Positions 1-11,001 of a DNA stretch of 64,000 nt are shown here, piece after piece. The translations under genes were made by a program, and so were the position numbers. Origin of the DNA: Coix lacryma-jobi var. lacryma-jobi (lineage: Eukaryota; Streptophyta; Magnoliopsida; Poales; Poaceae). Location of the stretch: the NCBI GenBank assembly GCA_009763385.1, contig CM019830.1:94428649-94492648 (forward strand), in the 5' to 3' direction. Each line of letters begins with the position of its first letter. The stretch's first letter is position 1. The notes beneath the pieces are model-generated. The model ran no database searches. It worked only from the letters and a program-made list of their open reading frames with translations, and was not told the DNA's origin.

Positions 1-1052
1 GCGCGTTTCCTCTTCTTCGGCGCATCCTCGCCCGAAGGTACAGGCCAATCAGCATACTGGATCCCAAGCATATCGAAGATCCTGTTAACCCGACCTCCGC
101 TTCCCAACGAGCTACGAATAGCCTTAACCTCCAATGTAGATAACTTTCCAATGAGATCTTCAGCACTCTGCTGAACCCGCTTATAAATAGCCTCGACGCC
201 ATCTTCGCGTTTCGGAAACTTCCTAAGGACTTTTTCCCAAACTATGTTCAACTCAAGCTTCGGTTTCTTCAAACCCCTACCCTCATACTTCGGGTCTTCC
301 TCAACTGAAAACCATTTTTGCCTTCGACTGAGGGGCCACACCTTGGCACAACAATATTCTTCAACCAAGTCGCGGGCACATTGAGACTACGCTACAACCC
401 TCAGACAGTCAACATCGGCATGCGCTTCGGCGCTCATCTTGGCTTCGACGCTCACATCACCGAGGAGCGGAAGCTCGCCGCAAAGCTCGGCGTTACCACC
501 AAGTTTGTAGTAGAACCAAAACTCTTGCCACCCACTGGTCCATTTGTTCTTCTAGGCCTGCACTGGCAACTCCAATCCAGCGCGATGGCAAAAGGTGTAC
601 ACCACAAACTGACCGATACTGGTGTTACCTTCGTGATCCGAAATCTTGCGAGGCTGCATGTGCACACGGTGGGTTCGAACAAAACCCTCAACATGAGGAA
701 CAACACCCTGAGAACGGCACGCCCAGACATAAACTGACATCTTCGTGAAGCACGAAGGTGTAAGCTGATGGAAACACAGATTGAACCTTTGCAGAACCGA
801 AGTCACAAAGGAATCAACAGGAAATCGCAGACCAGCCGCGAAGAACTCCTCAAAAACAACAACCTCGTCAGCATCAGGCTTCGGCACAGTCTCCCCTGCG
901 CTGGTCCTCGCTTTCCCATCCTCGATCCAGCCCCGCTTGACATAAGTTGCCAACTCCGAGGCACAAACCTGGCTGAGTCCGAACTCGAAGGTCACTCCTT
1001 CATCCGCAGCAGAAGGGGAAACAACACGGGCGGTTTGCTTGGACCTCGCCAT
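1..1052 (-). pseudogene. Antisense ORF of Tat-type gypsy (putative gypsy type transposon domain), broken
   Basis: The protein starts at the ATG at 1052 with MARSKQTAR and runs leftwards off the window. It matches the better preserved copy in G2 (26078 leftwards) along its whole visible length, including the stretch around EVVVFEEFF, RFNLCFHQL and VYVWACRSQG. I recognise this as the grass 'putative gypsy type transposon' family; its biochemical function is unknown. An in-frame TAG at 552-554 replaces a Gln codon that is CAG in G2, and a second stop lies near 400 where G2 has Arg. The first nine residues closely resemble the histone H3 tail. The bases beyond position 1 would encode the acidic and basic low-complexity middle seen in G2. 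Confidence 0.7.
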
Positions 1053-1418
1053 CTCTCAATCTAAAACCCTCGCAGAACACAATACGCACAACCTTCGAAA
1101 CTGGAGAGAAACAAACCCTTGCAACAAGCAAAAAGCAGCAACAAGATGGCTAGAGCAAAAGGATGGCACAAGTTCAAATCCCCCACCTACCCGACGTATT
1201 TATAGGGGCGCGGAGACGAGTCACCCCACCCGACAAAACCGGCACGACAACCGAAATCCACGACGCAAAAAATGAGACGGATCTCAACAGTACAAACAGA
1301 AACATAACGGCCCGGCCCAAGACAGCCACGGGCGTCGCTGCCAAGGGTCTCGCTACATCAAAGAGCGCTGCTTGGGCCCAAATACTGTTCTTTAGGACCA
1401 AGGCAACGAGGGGCTACT
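1053..1418. other. Non-coding stretch between antisense ORF and 3' LTR of G1
   Basis: Only short overlapping reading frames without family features occur here. It ends in AGGGGCTAC directly before the LTR, a weakly purine-rich sequence in the polypurine-tract position that is repeated identically before the G2 3' LTR. Any promoter of the antisense ORF would have to lie here or in the LTR. Confidence 0.5.
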
Positions 1419-2044
1419 GTTGGGGGAAGGGACCCTCGGCAATGGCGCCGCGCAGGCTGGCTCGAAGAATGACCTTCGCGCGACCCGCGCCCTCTCTCTA
1501 ATTCTCTTCTCTCCGTTTTTTGGACCCTTCGGACCGGTTTTCTAACCTTCGGATACAAGTTCGACCCTCGGGGTTCATTGTATGTCTTGCAGGCAAAGGC
1601 GCGCAAGGAACACAGAAGGCAGCCCTCGAGCGTCATGATCACGGTCTGGGTCTGACCTCGCAACCGGCGGAGCCGGGGGTCTGACCCTGCCTCTTCTGCG
1701 AAGGCGAGCAGGCCCAGATGGCGGCGGGCAGGAGGAAGGCGAGCTGGGGTTTCCACTCCAGTTGTGTTTGTACAACTTTGCCCTTTCCCTGTATGGTGCC
1801 GGGGAATCTTTTCTGTACCCTTATGTAATTTGACCGGTGTCCCTTGGTATTCCCTATAAATACTAAGGGATGAATAGTGTAAAAGGAGGATTTTTTTGGT
1901 AATAGAAAAGTTCCACAATCAACTTATCCCCTGCACCTTCGCTTGCGTACACCTTGGTAAACCTCTTTACGTACGTCTGACAGTTGTACACCCTCACTCT
2001 GAACCACTGCTTTGCTGCGAGGTTCGGCAGGAGTGCTTCCAACA
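1419..2044 (+). repeat. 3' LTR of gypsy G1
   Basis: The LTR starts TGTTGGGGGAAGG and ends TTCCAACA, giving canonical TG...CA termini. The start matches the G2 LTRs (TGTTGGGAAAGG at 26390, TGTTGGGGAAAGG at 11002) and the end matches their GTTTCCAACA. Length is 626 bp. A TATA box lies about 435 bp from its start. Confidence 0.85.
1854..1862 (+). promoter_or_regulatory. TATA box in G1 LTR
   Basis: CTATAAATA lies in the middle of the LTR and is conserved at the matching place in the G2 3' LTR (26866-26874), with the same flanking CCTTGG and AAGGGATGAA. This is the expected position of the U3 core promoter. Confidence 0.65.
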
Positions 2045-3461
2045 GTCCCGACCGTGTCCGAGAAGCTGACTCATTTTATTCTCGGGGAACACGGTCGCGG
2101 AGCCGGTGAGAGTCTGTCTGGGGTCTGTCCCTGTCGTGGCAGCTACCTTCCAAAGGATGTAGGAGATCCAGTGCGCGTAAGGTAGCTGCCTGTGGGCCTT
2201 GATGCCCTCTGCCAAGGTGTTCTCCATCTCACACAAGATCACGTCCCATACGTCAAACTCCTGCTACCTGACCATATAAGCTAGTAACCATAGCTGCAGG
2301 CGTGACAACCCCTCTCTGAAGCCCACCATAGGTAGCAGGGTCCACCGTAGAACCTCATTGAGGATCCGAGTCGTAGGAGTGAGATCCTTAGGTGCGTGAC
2401 TCGAACCCTCACCGAAGGGCTCAGTGAAGCAAGAGCGGACCAGGTCTGTTGGTGGCTGCGCATCGCCGTGAGGGCGGCAGGGTGGCTGTCCTGTCATAGC
2501 ACATATCATGGATCCGGGTCTGAGAGTGTCGAAGGCCGAACCAATCCTGGATCTCAGAAGAAAACAGACTGTAGTGCTCCCCTCTGAACACAAACTCAAT
2601 CATCTCTCGGTCCGGGTGCACCCACAGTGAGGCGTACAACTGGAAGACCCAATCCTCAATATATGAGCCAGACCGCCCCAAAAGGTCTGCAAGACCGGGT
2701 AAGTAGGTCAAGATGGGGCGGATCTGCTCTCCTGCTCCTGCAATAACTGCCTCCAAGGGACAAAGACGCTGAGAACGAATACTGATCCCGGCGTTTCAGT
2801 AGCCCTGATAGAAATCCTCCTGCAGCACCGTGTAGAAGTCCGGACTGGCCTGCTGCTGACGCTCTCTAGGAAACCACTGCTCGACTGGAACAAGACGCAG
2901 CACCTGTATCTGGGAGCAGGTGGCCAACCGGAGGTCCAGGCACGGGATCGGTGGAGGTGGACGTCTCGACGGAGCACGTGCATCCCGCAGAGGGACGTCG
3001 GGCCGGGGTGGCACCTCGGTCCTGCAACGGGATGACCAACGTCAGGGCTCCTGCTGTGGCACCTCCTCCTCTGCCTCTGGGTCTAGCTCAACTGGCTCAG
3101 CTATCTCGGCCTCTGTCTGGCCCGGTCCGGAACCCTGTCCTAAGCTCTGCGACTCGACACCCAGAGCGGTGAAAGTCGTACGGCGACCGGCAGCCATAAG
3201 TGTCCCGGTCGGTGAACCGTGAAAGCGCTTTGTCGCCTCAATAGCACGCCTCCGCTCGGGGGTAAGCTGGTCCTCAATGCACAAGACGCCACCACGGCCT
3301 CCCCTCTCTGCTGCCTCAACAACTGCAAGGGCCTGATTGGCCTCCCTCTGAGCTCTGGAGCGCTTCTTGCGCGTAAGAAGCTTCACCTTCCCCTTCACTG
3401 CACCAGAAGGAGGACGGAGAGGAGAGTCCACCGGGGTACCACCAACGTTCTTGCAGCGCAT
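2045..3461 (-). pseudogene. Athila-like ORF1/gag remnant, truncated by G1
   Basis: The reading starts at an ATG at 3461 with MRCKNVGG, followed by a basic stretch (GKVKLLTRKKRSR) and an acidic Glu/Pro-rich end near 3042. It then continues in other frames through PILTYLPGLADLLG, EFVFRGEHYSLFSSE and LNEVLRWTLLPMVGFREGL. I associate this N-terminus and layout with Athila-type (Ty3/gypsy) first ORFs of grasses; this is recall, not a search. It is damaged: frame changes near 3040 and 2440, a TGA near 2796, and a TAG at 2264-2266 in a place that reads naturally as Gln. At 2044/2045 it is cut by the gypsy LTR, so the rest must lie left of the window. Confidence 0.45.
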
Positions 3462-4339
3462 AGCCGACAAGAACAAGAAGCAACTGTCACTGAAGACTTG
3501 ACGGTCACTGAAAGAAGCCCGACTGACACTGAAACTCAACTGACAAGACCAACTAACAAGAATCCACTGACAGAAACTCCTGGCAAGAACTCCCCCTGAC
3601 ACTGACCAGCTGCCTCTGTCACTCGCGAGGCTTGGCCTCGATCCGTACCCGCGGGCTTGGCCCCGGGTTAACTGTCACTGCCAAGCTGCCAACTGACCAA
3701 GCTGTCACTGACTCGCTACAGGATAGAGAGGATATATATAAGAAAACATATACGCTAGAGACGAGAAGGACCTATGGGAGCAAAGCATATAGGATAAGAG
3801 GGGAAATGGGCTTTGCAACCTATCGAACCAACGAAACGACCCAAGCACAAGGTAAGAAGCGACGTTCAGGCACCGACACGACACGCCAAGGGGTCTGTAA
3901 GCAATTTTAGGCGATATAGGTGGTTAAACAGTGAAGAACGGCTATTGGAACAAATCGTCGAACACCTTGGGGGCATAGGATATGGAAGAGAGGGTGATGC
4001 CCACTGTGAGGGATCTGCTGGCCGAGGAAGGCTTCACCGAAGGTGGAGACGAGCTCCGGCGAAGACGCGATCTCCGGCGAAGAAGGGCCGACGAGGGGGG
4101 GGACTCCGGCGAAGACGGCTCGGCTCCGTCGATATTGCAGGCAGGGATGCGCGAGTGAGCGAGCGGAGCGAGGGGCGGAGCACGTCGGCCGGCAAGCGCT
4201 CGCACGGGTGGGAGCTCCGCGGCGGGTTAGGGCTTGGAGCACAGGGGAGCGGCAGCAACGGTTTGCACGGGACGGCTGCGCGAGGACGAAGAGGGTGGAT
4301 ATGACGTGCGGGTCTCGTCTGTCAAAGATAAGAACTGAC
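3462..4339. other. No gene; probable inner part of the minus-strand E LTR
   Basis: No coding sequence is supported. The region holds a TATATATA run at 3732-3741 and a CpG-rich block at about 3990-4320. Both could be the promoter and leader part of the minus-oriented E LTR whose outer end is at 4802, which would make that LTR roughly 1.3 kb. A CCCCCTGACA motif near 3590 resembles a polypurine tract on the minus strand. I could not find the exact left border because the second E LTR is outside the window. Confidence 0.35.
3732..3741 (-). promoter_or_regulatory. TATA-like run, possible core promoter of the E LTR
   Basis: ATATATATA reads as a TATA box on either strand. It lies about 1,060 bp inside the outer end of the E LTR, similar to the TATA offset in B (about 940 bp) and D (about 1,045 bp). 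The strand is assigned from E's orientation. Confidence 0.35.
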
Positions 4340-4802
4340 TGCGCCACTTAAAGGGGCATCAGATGCTCCGATGTAAACACATCGGATGCGCCGATGTCCA
4401 TCCAGAGAGCTCTAGAAACGCCAAAGTCACATCGGACGCGTCCTTTACCTCGGCATCGGAGCCTCGGACGCCCCGATGATGACATATCGGATGCTGACAA
4501 AGCACTGTTCCAGCCGGGGCTGTCTACAGTGTCGGCATCAGACACTGGGGCCAGCGTCTGATGCTGCATTTTGGACTGTTTCGAAGATCTTCGTTGCGGC
4601 TCCCTCTCCCAACCAAGTTCCAACTCAAATAAGAGGCAAATAAACACCAGTTGGAACCTAGTATGAGCATCCTTGCATAAACCCTTAATTTTATAAATAT
4701 TTTGCCTTAGGCTACATATTCTTTTTAGAGAAAATAGGCAATAAACCCCGAGGAGACAACATGTGGCCACCAAAACTAGGGTCTCAACCATTAGGAGCCT
4801 CA
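4340..4802 (-). repeat. 3' LTR (outer part) of copia E with palindrome cluster
   Basis: On the minus strand the LTR begins TGAGGCTCCTAATGG at 4802, directly after the polypurine tract. Between about 4355 and 4560 there is a cluster of short palindromes with the core ATCGGATGCGCCGAT and variants, including a CATCGG/CCGATG pair and a CATCAG.../...CTGATG pair. The left limit given here is only the edge of the part I can assign with confidence; the LTR probably continues to about 3.5 kb. Confidence 0.55.
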
Positions 4803-4815
4803 AATGCTCCCCCTA
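4803..4815 (-). promoter_or_regulatory. Polypurine tract of copia E
   Basis: On the minus strand this reads AGGGGGAGCATT immediately before the LTR start TGAGG. It is the plus-strand priming site in reverse transcription and resembles the AAGGGGGAGAT tracts of elements A, C and F. Confidence 0.7.
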
Positions 4816-4969
4816 GCGGTGGACGAACACAGCGGTTGCTCAAACTTAACCGTAAAGAAACGACAAACAACAAACATGCATATGCAATGCAATACGGAAT
4901 TTGAATCCAGGTTGCTTGTCAAGTTTGCTCATGGGTAAGCTTCTTCACACGCTTTTTAGGGCGGTTATC

Positions 4970-7900
4970 TTAACCACGTTTGACAAGCCTATGTGCATAG
5001 CATAATTTAAACATGGCATATTTTACAATGCAATGCAAAGACAACCCCCTTTCATCTTTTGACAACTTACTTAGATCAAGCACATTAAGCTCACTTTGCA
5101 ATCTACAAAGGGTATTCTTATCTAGGGGTTTTGTGAAGATATCCTCCAATTGATCTTCGGTTCTAACTCCTTCTAAGGATATATCTTTCTTTGGAACATG
5201 GTCTCTTAGAAAGTGATGGCGAATATCTATGTGTTTAGTGCAAGATTATTGAACCAGGTTGTTAGCAAGCTTAACCGCGCTCTCATTGTCACACAACAAA
5301 GGTACCCTTTCTAGAACTACACCATAGTCTAAAAGGGTTTGTTTCATGTAAAGGATCTGTGCACAACAAGCACCCGCGGCTATGTATTCCACCTCGGCGG
5401 TAGACAAGGCCACACTATTTTGCTTCTTCGAACTCCATGAAACTAGTGATCTCCCAAGCAAATGGCACCCCTCGGATGTGCTTTTTCTATCTACTTTGCA
5501 ACCCGCGTAATCCGAATCGGAATACCCAACGAGTTGGAAGTTAGCTCCTTTGGGATACCAAAGGCCAATGCTTGGGGTGTGCTTTAGGTACCTAAGGATT
5601 CTCTTCACCGCTATAAGATGTGATTCCCTAGGATCGGCTTAAAAGCGAGCACACATGCACACACTAAACATGATGTCAGGCCTAGATGCGGTCAAATATA
5701 ACAAGCTACCAATCATAGAACGGTAGAGAGTAGTTACCTCCCACATCTAGGTCGAGATGTCCATTTGTTGGCATTGGAGTCTTGATAGGCTTGCAATCAT
5801 CCATGTTGAAGCGCTTGAGGAGGTCTTTTGTATACTTCTCTTGAGATATGAAAGTCCCCTCCTTCAATTGCTTGACTTGGAAGCCTAGGAAGAATGTGAG
5901 CTCTCCAACCAAGGACATTTCAAACTCCTTCGACATCAAGTCACCAAATTCCTTGCAATAGGCTTAATTTGTTGACCCTAAGATGATATCATCAACGTAG
6001 ACTTGACAAATGAAGATCTCTCCATCAAGCTTCTTAGTGAATAGTGTGGTGTCGACCTTCCCAATGATGAAGCCCTTCTCAATGAGGAAGTCCTGAAGGC
6101 GCTCGTACCATGCTCCTGGGGTTTGCTTGAGCCCATATAGCGCCTTGGACAACCTATAAACATGATTAGGATATCTAGGGTCTTCAAACCCAGGAGGTTG
6201 ATCAACATAGACTAGTTCATTTATGAAGCCATTTAAAAATGCACATTTCACATCCATTTGATATAATTTAATGTCATGATGTGATGCATATGCAAGGAGG
6301 ATATGAATGGCTTCGAGTCTTGCAACCAGTGCAAAGGTCTCTCCAAAATCCAAGCCTTCAACTTGAGAGAACCCCTTTGCTACTAGCCTTGCCTTGTTCC
6401 TAACAACCTTGCCTTGATCATCTTGCTTGTTCCTAAACACCCATTTGGTTCCAATGACTCTTGCGCCTTTAGGTCGCTCTTCAAGTATCCAAACTTGATT
6501 GCGGGTCAAGTTGTTCAATTCTTCATGCATGGCATTCACCCAATTCGGATCTCTTAGTGCTTCATCTACAATGGTAGGCTGAACAAGAGAAACAAAGGAG
6601 TGATGTTCCATAAATAAAGCAAGCTTTTGAGATCTAGTCATTACACCCCTTGTTGGACTCCCTATGATGAGGTCTTGAGGATGAGCTTGTAGAAGAGGAG
6701 TAGTCCTTCGATCAACCACTTGAGGGGCCGCTTGTGGAGCATCAACATCTTGTGCTTGTACCACCATTTGATCATGGGAGACATGAGTGTCTTCATTTGG
6801 ATTTCTCCCATCTTTATCATCATCTTGTGGTACATTTGATGAGGATGGCTTGTCAATGACTTACACATCATCATCATCGTCTTTAGGCTTGATATCTCCC
6901 ACCGACATGTTCTTCATTGCTTCCCTCAATGGTTCATCACCTACATCATCAAGATTCTCATGCTCTCCTTGAGAGCCATTAGATTCATCAAATTCCACAT
7001 CATATGTTTCTTCTACCATCCCGGTGGCATGGTCGAATACTCGATATGCTTTGGACTTCAATGAGTAACCAACAAGAAAACCAATATCACATCGGCGTTG
7101 AAACTTCCCTAGGTGTTGGCGCTTCTTGTAGATGTAGCATTTGCACCCAAGCACTCTAAAGAATGATACATCTGGCTTCTTGTTGTTGAGTAGCTCCTAG
7201 GGGGTCTTGCCAAGGAGACGATGGGGGAACAACCGGTTGGATGCATAGCATACGGTGTTGATTGCTTCTGCCCAAAATCTTTTCGGTGTAGAGTACTCAT
7301 CTAGCATTGTTCTTGCTAGGGTGATTAGTGTCCGGTTCTTCCTCTCAACTACCCCATTTTATTGTGGTGGGTAGGTTGCGGAGACTTCATGCTTGATCCC
7401 AACTTCATCACAATATTGCTCAATGTGGGTGTTGTCAAATTCCTTCCATTATCACTTCTAATCTTTTTGATCTTCGAGTCAAATTCATTTTGGGCTCTCT
7501 TGGCAAACTTCTTGAATGAAGGGGTTGCTTCGGATTTGTCATGAAGAAAGAACACCCAAGTGTATCTAGAGTAGTAATCAACAATCACTAGGCAATAGAG
7601 ATTTCCACCCAAGCTAGCATATGTTGTTGGCCCAAATAGATCCATGTGAAGTAGCTCTAACTCTCTTGATGTTGAAACAAAGGCTTTGGTTGGATGAGTG
7701 TTTGCAACTTGCTTGCCGGCTTGACATGCACTACACAATTTGTCCTTCTCAAACTTGACATCCTTCAAGCCCCTAAACAAATCCTTCTTCAATAGCTTGT
7801 TGAGAGTGTTCATTCCAACATGTGCCAATCTTCTATGCCATAGCCAACCAAGAGATTGCTTAGTGAACAAACATGTCTTCAAGTTGGCATCTTCGGAGGA

Positions 7901-8285
7901 GAAATCCACTAGATAGAGATTGTTGTATCTAAAGCCTTTGAATATCACTTGTGTATCATCTTTCTTGGTCACAACCACTTCTTTGTCGGTGAACAAACAT
8001 TGAAAGCCAAGATCACATAGTTGCCCAACGGATAGCAAGTTGAAGCTCAATGAAGCAACTAGAAGCACATTGGATATAGTATGATCATTGGATATTGCCA
8101 CTTTGCCCAAACCCTTGACATTGCCCTTTGAGTTGTCACCAAATGTAATCTTTTCTTAGTCATTGACATTCTCTTCTAGTGAGGTGAACATCCGTGGATC
8201 ACCGGTCATATGTTGTGTGCAACCACTATCAATCACCCAATGAGATCCACCGGTCTTGTAGTTCACCTACACACACAAGAAATCA
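4970..8285 (-). pseudogene. copia pol of element E: protease, integrase, RT, RNase H, damaged
   Basis: Protease: VIDSGCTQHMTG at about 8230, with the catalytic DSG. Integrase: an HHCC finger (HRRLAH ... CSACQAGK, about 7840-7730), LLHMDLFGP for the first Asp, IRSDNG for the second, then the VVERKNRT segment. RT: WVFRNKQ, YQMDVKCAFLNG and the YVDD box at about 5995. RNase H: SDSDYAGC and STAEVEY, then DIFTKPLD, ending with TAA at 4970. Damage: TAA near 8157, a frame break at 7349, TAG near 7199 (KTP*ELL), TAA near 6860, TAA at about 5964 just after the YVDD box, a frame break around 5700, and TAA at about 5246. Several of these fit Gln codons (CAA to TAA). Confidence 0.85.
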
Positions 8286-10589
8286 AGCTTGAGCTTTAGG
8301 GACCCAAACTTGTTGAGGCCCCTTAACCTTCTCTACTACTGACTTAGCAACCCAAATTTGCTTTGGCATATTCTTGTTTGGAGGCCCCATGAACATAACT
8401 TTCATTTTGCCACTAGAGTCTTGTCTAAGCATGTAGTGAGCATTGAAAGCAAAGGGCCTAGCATGCTTGGGCAAGGGTGTGGGTTTTGGCTCTTCACAAT
8501 TGTGAGCAAAGTGACCTTCTTTTCCACACTCAAAACATCTTCCCAACTTCTTCTTCTTTGGCTTTGGGATGCTCTTGCATTGCTTCATCTTCTCTTCATG
8601 GTAGCCAATACCACTAAGCCTGGGCAAAATACCCGCTACCCATTACCTGTACCCGAATTACCCGAACCTGGACCCGAATTACCCGAACTCGAGGTACCCG
8701 GTCTCAAATTCGAATACTAGTTTTGATTACCCAAAATTAGTTTGGGTAATTCGGGTAATATCCCCCAGTACCCGAACTACCCGAATTACCCGAAGTTGTA
8801 TTTTTGTCTTTGTATTTATTATGTGTTGTTAGTTAAATAAATGAATTTATCATTTCATTAGTATACTATTCTCTCCGTTTGAACAAGTGACTGTAATATG
8901 TTATTCTTTACAAATTAGTGTTGGAATTCTATACAAGATGCTGCTGAAATTATGTATAAATTTCTAATAAAATTTTGTATAATTTGCTCTTTTATATGAA
9001 TTCGGGTATATCGGGTAATACCCGAACCCGAACCCGAATTATCGGGTACCCAAAATTGCGGGTAGTGTTTTTTCCGGACTAAATTCGGGTAGCAATTTTC
9101 ATTACCCGAACTTCGAATTACCCGACCCAAAAAAATCGGGTAACCCGAACGCCCAGGCTTAAATACCACTTCTATTGGTCTTCATTATGGTGTTCATGAG
9201 AAGCTCACTTTGAAGACATTGACCCTTGGTGAAGTTTTTCAACCCGGTGGTAAGGTGCTCTTTCTCTTTCTTGAGCTTGTCATTCTCTTGTTGAAGTTCC
9301 AATTGGGTTGGTGTCATCTTGTAATCCCTCTCCATCTTCAATCTCTTGTTCTCTTCTTTTAGCATGTCAAGCTCAAGAGTCATGCTATAGTCATCATCAT
9401 GAGTTTGAATGACAACATGCTTGGTGGTTGATAGCTTCTCTAGATCAATCTTGAGCTTTGCATTCTCATTCTTGATCTTGACATAGTCATCATAGTGTTT
9501 GGCCTCAACCACTTTCTTGCCCATGCTACTAGCTCTTTGCTCATCATGCTCACTAACCAAGTCCTCACAAGATGTTGCTATGTCACACTTAACAACAAGG
9601 TTAGGAGCATCATGTGTCTCATGAGAAAGTATATCATAAGCAACGGAAAGAGCATCATGATCAACTTTAACTTGAGTATATTGTTCTTTGAGAAAAGCAT
9701 AGCTAGTGTTAAGGTCACTATGCATCTTATCAAGTTTTTCATTTTTAGCTTTGAGCTCTTTGTTAGAGGATTTGAGCTCCTTGATGGAAGATGACATAGT
9801 AGCAAGTTCATTTTGTAGCTCATCACTAGCATGAATAGCATGGTCATATTTTTCAACAAGAGATTCATTTTAATCAACAAGCTTTTCATTTTTAGCTCTA
9901 GTCTTTCTTATGATTCTAGAATAGTTGTTTACCAAATCAACAAGTTCATCATAAGAACGAGCTTAGAACTCTCCATCACTCTTATCATCACTTTGTACCT
10001 TTCGGTCACCCTTGCCCATGAGGCATATATGTGTAGTGGATGATGGCGACGGTGGTGGTGGTGGTGTAGTGGTCCCAATCACTAGAGCGGCCACCTTCTC
10101 CTTCTCATCATCACTATCTTCATTTGATGAGACACCAGAGGAGTCAATGTCAGTGAGCCAATCACCAACAATGTAAGCCTTCCCACCTTTCTTGTGGTAT
10201 TGCTTCTTCTTCTTGCCATCTCTCTTGTAGGGCTTCTCATTTTTCTTCTCATCTTCACTTGATGAGTCATACTTCTTGTCCTTGTTCTTGTTCTTGTAGT
10301 TGTCCTTTTTGGGCTTGGTTCATTGATGAGCAAGATGGCCAAGATCACCGCAATTGTAGCAATCAATTTCAGAGATTGGCCTTCTCTTGCTACTTGTGAA
10401 GAACTTCTTCTTTCTTGAGTCAAAGTTGACTCCATTCTTGTGAAGCTTCTTCAACATCTTGGTGGTCTTCCTCACCATGAGAGCAATGTTGGAATCATCT
10501 TCTTCATCACTTGTGCTCTCATGGTGCACCTCCATTACCTTGGACTTGCCCTTCTTGTCATGGCTAGCTTTGAAGGCCAAGTCCTTCTT
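8283..10589 (-). pseudogene. copia gag of element E, split by a MITE and truncated by B
   Basis: Right to left: DLAFKASHDKK at the truncated edge, first knuckle CYNCGDLGHLAH (about 10340), a lysine- and acid-rich stretch, a long coiled coil (9160-9800, repeated ELK/NEKL heptads), then after the MITE the second knuckle CFECGKEGHFAHNC (about 8530) and a basic tail ending VWVPK. Removing the MITE and one copy of its 8-bp duplication joins NTIMKTNRS to GIGYHEEKMKQ in one frame. Frame breaks occur around 9800-10080 and 10435. The N-terminal UBN2-like part is cut off by B at 10590. Confidence 0.75.
8615..9161. mobile_element. hAT-like MITE with CCCGAA repeat array
   Basis: The terminal inverted repeats are perfect over 11 bp (TAAGCCTGGGC / GCCCAGGCTTA). 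They are flanked by identical 8-bp duplications AATACCAC at 8607-8614 and 9162-9169. An 8-bp duplication and this terminal type point to the hAT superfamily. There is no transposase, so it is non-autonomous. Both subterminal regions are filled with ACCCGAA / TTCGGGT heptamers, often spaced as CCCGAATTACCCGAA, in opposite orientation at the two ends. In hAT elements such repeats are usually transposase binding sites. The middle is AT-rich. Confidence 0.85.
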
Positions 10590-11001
10590 TGCGAACACAT
10601 GGTTGATATGTGCCCTTGTGGTTCCCTTCCTGAGTGATGAAGTGATCGTTCAACAGGCAACATGTCTCTTGGCTGTGTTGGTGTGCAGGTGCGGACCTCG
10701 GACAGTGGTCGAAGGTGAGGTGAAGGTCAAGTAGAGACGTGCCGTGCCGACGGACCGTGAGCGGTGAAGGGCAGACGTGAGGCTTGGACCGATGGACCGG
10801 GAGACCTGAGGACCAGCTATGGTAGCTGGCACGTGGCATCGGCAAGCAAGAGCACATGGGGATGTGCGCTGCATCGGCCGAGTCGGGAGGAAGGTGATGG
10901 CGTCGTGACACTTGGCGGGAGACCGAGAAGGATGGCGAATGCACTATGCCCGACGTGGAGGCTGGACATGCTCCGGCATCGGTGCTGGAACTCGAGGTGT
11001 G
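10590..11001 (+). repeat. 5' LTR of copia B, first part
   Basis: The LTR starts with TG and aligns with the first 400 bp of the H LTR (62209 onward) and with the reverse complement of the D LTR, through GTCTCTTGGCTGTGTTG and AAGGTCAAGTAGAGACGTG. It ends in GTGTG (10997-11001), the target duplication of G2, and continues at 27088. The combined LTR is 2,055 bp. Confidence 0.85.

Larger units (their letters stand above)
1..2044 (+). mobile_element. Ty3/gypsy element G1 (Tat-type), 3' end only
   Basis: This is the right-hand end of a Ty3/gypsy element. The order is an antisense ORF (1-1052, minus), about 370 bp without a gene, then a 3' LTR (1419-2044). An extra ORF antisense to gag-pol next to the 3' LTR is a known trait of plant Tat-lineage elements. 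The same arrangement recurs in G2 at 23100-27082, with clearly similar LTR ends and protein. The left part, with the 5' LTR, gag and any pol, is outside the window. The right flank begins GTCCC (2045-2049), the candidate target duplication, which cannot be checked here. The element interrupts an Athila-like ORF. Confidence 0.8.
4340..10589 (-). mobile_element. Ty1/copia element E (SIRE/Maximus-type), minus strand, interrupted by B
   Basis: From right to left the order is gag, protease, integrase, reverse transcriptase, RNase H, polypurine tract and LTR, which is the copia order. Gag has two CCHC knuckles separated by a coiled coil, typical of SIRE/Maximus. The 5' LTR, primer site and N-terminus of gag are missing because element B begins at 10590 within gag; they should lie beyond B's right end, outside the window. 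A hAT-like MITE sits in gag at 8615-9161. Stops and frame changes throughout show that it is an old, inactive copy and the outermost layer of this nest. Confidence 0.8.

Noticed and set aside
1026..1052. A real histone H3 gene
   Set aside because: Only the first nine residues resemble H3; the rest is the retrotransposon antisense protein, with no histone fold sequence.
4348..4803. Minus-strand ORF of 151 residues with a hydrophobic, signal-like start
   Set aside because: It lies wholly in the E LTR, its hydrophobic start comes from AT-rich LTR sequence, and no homologous frame is recognisable.
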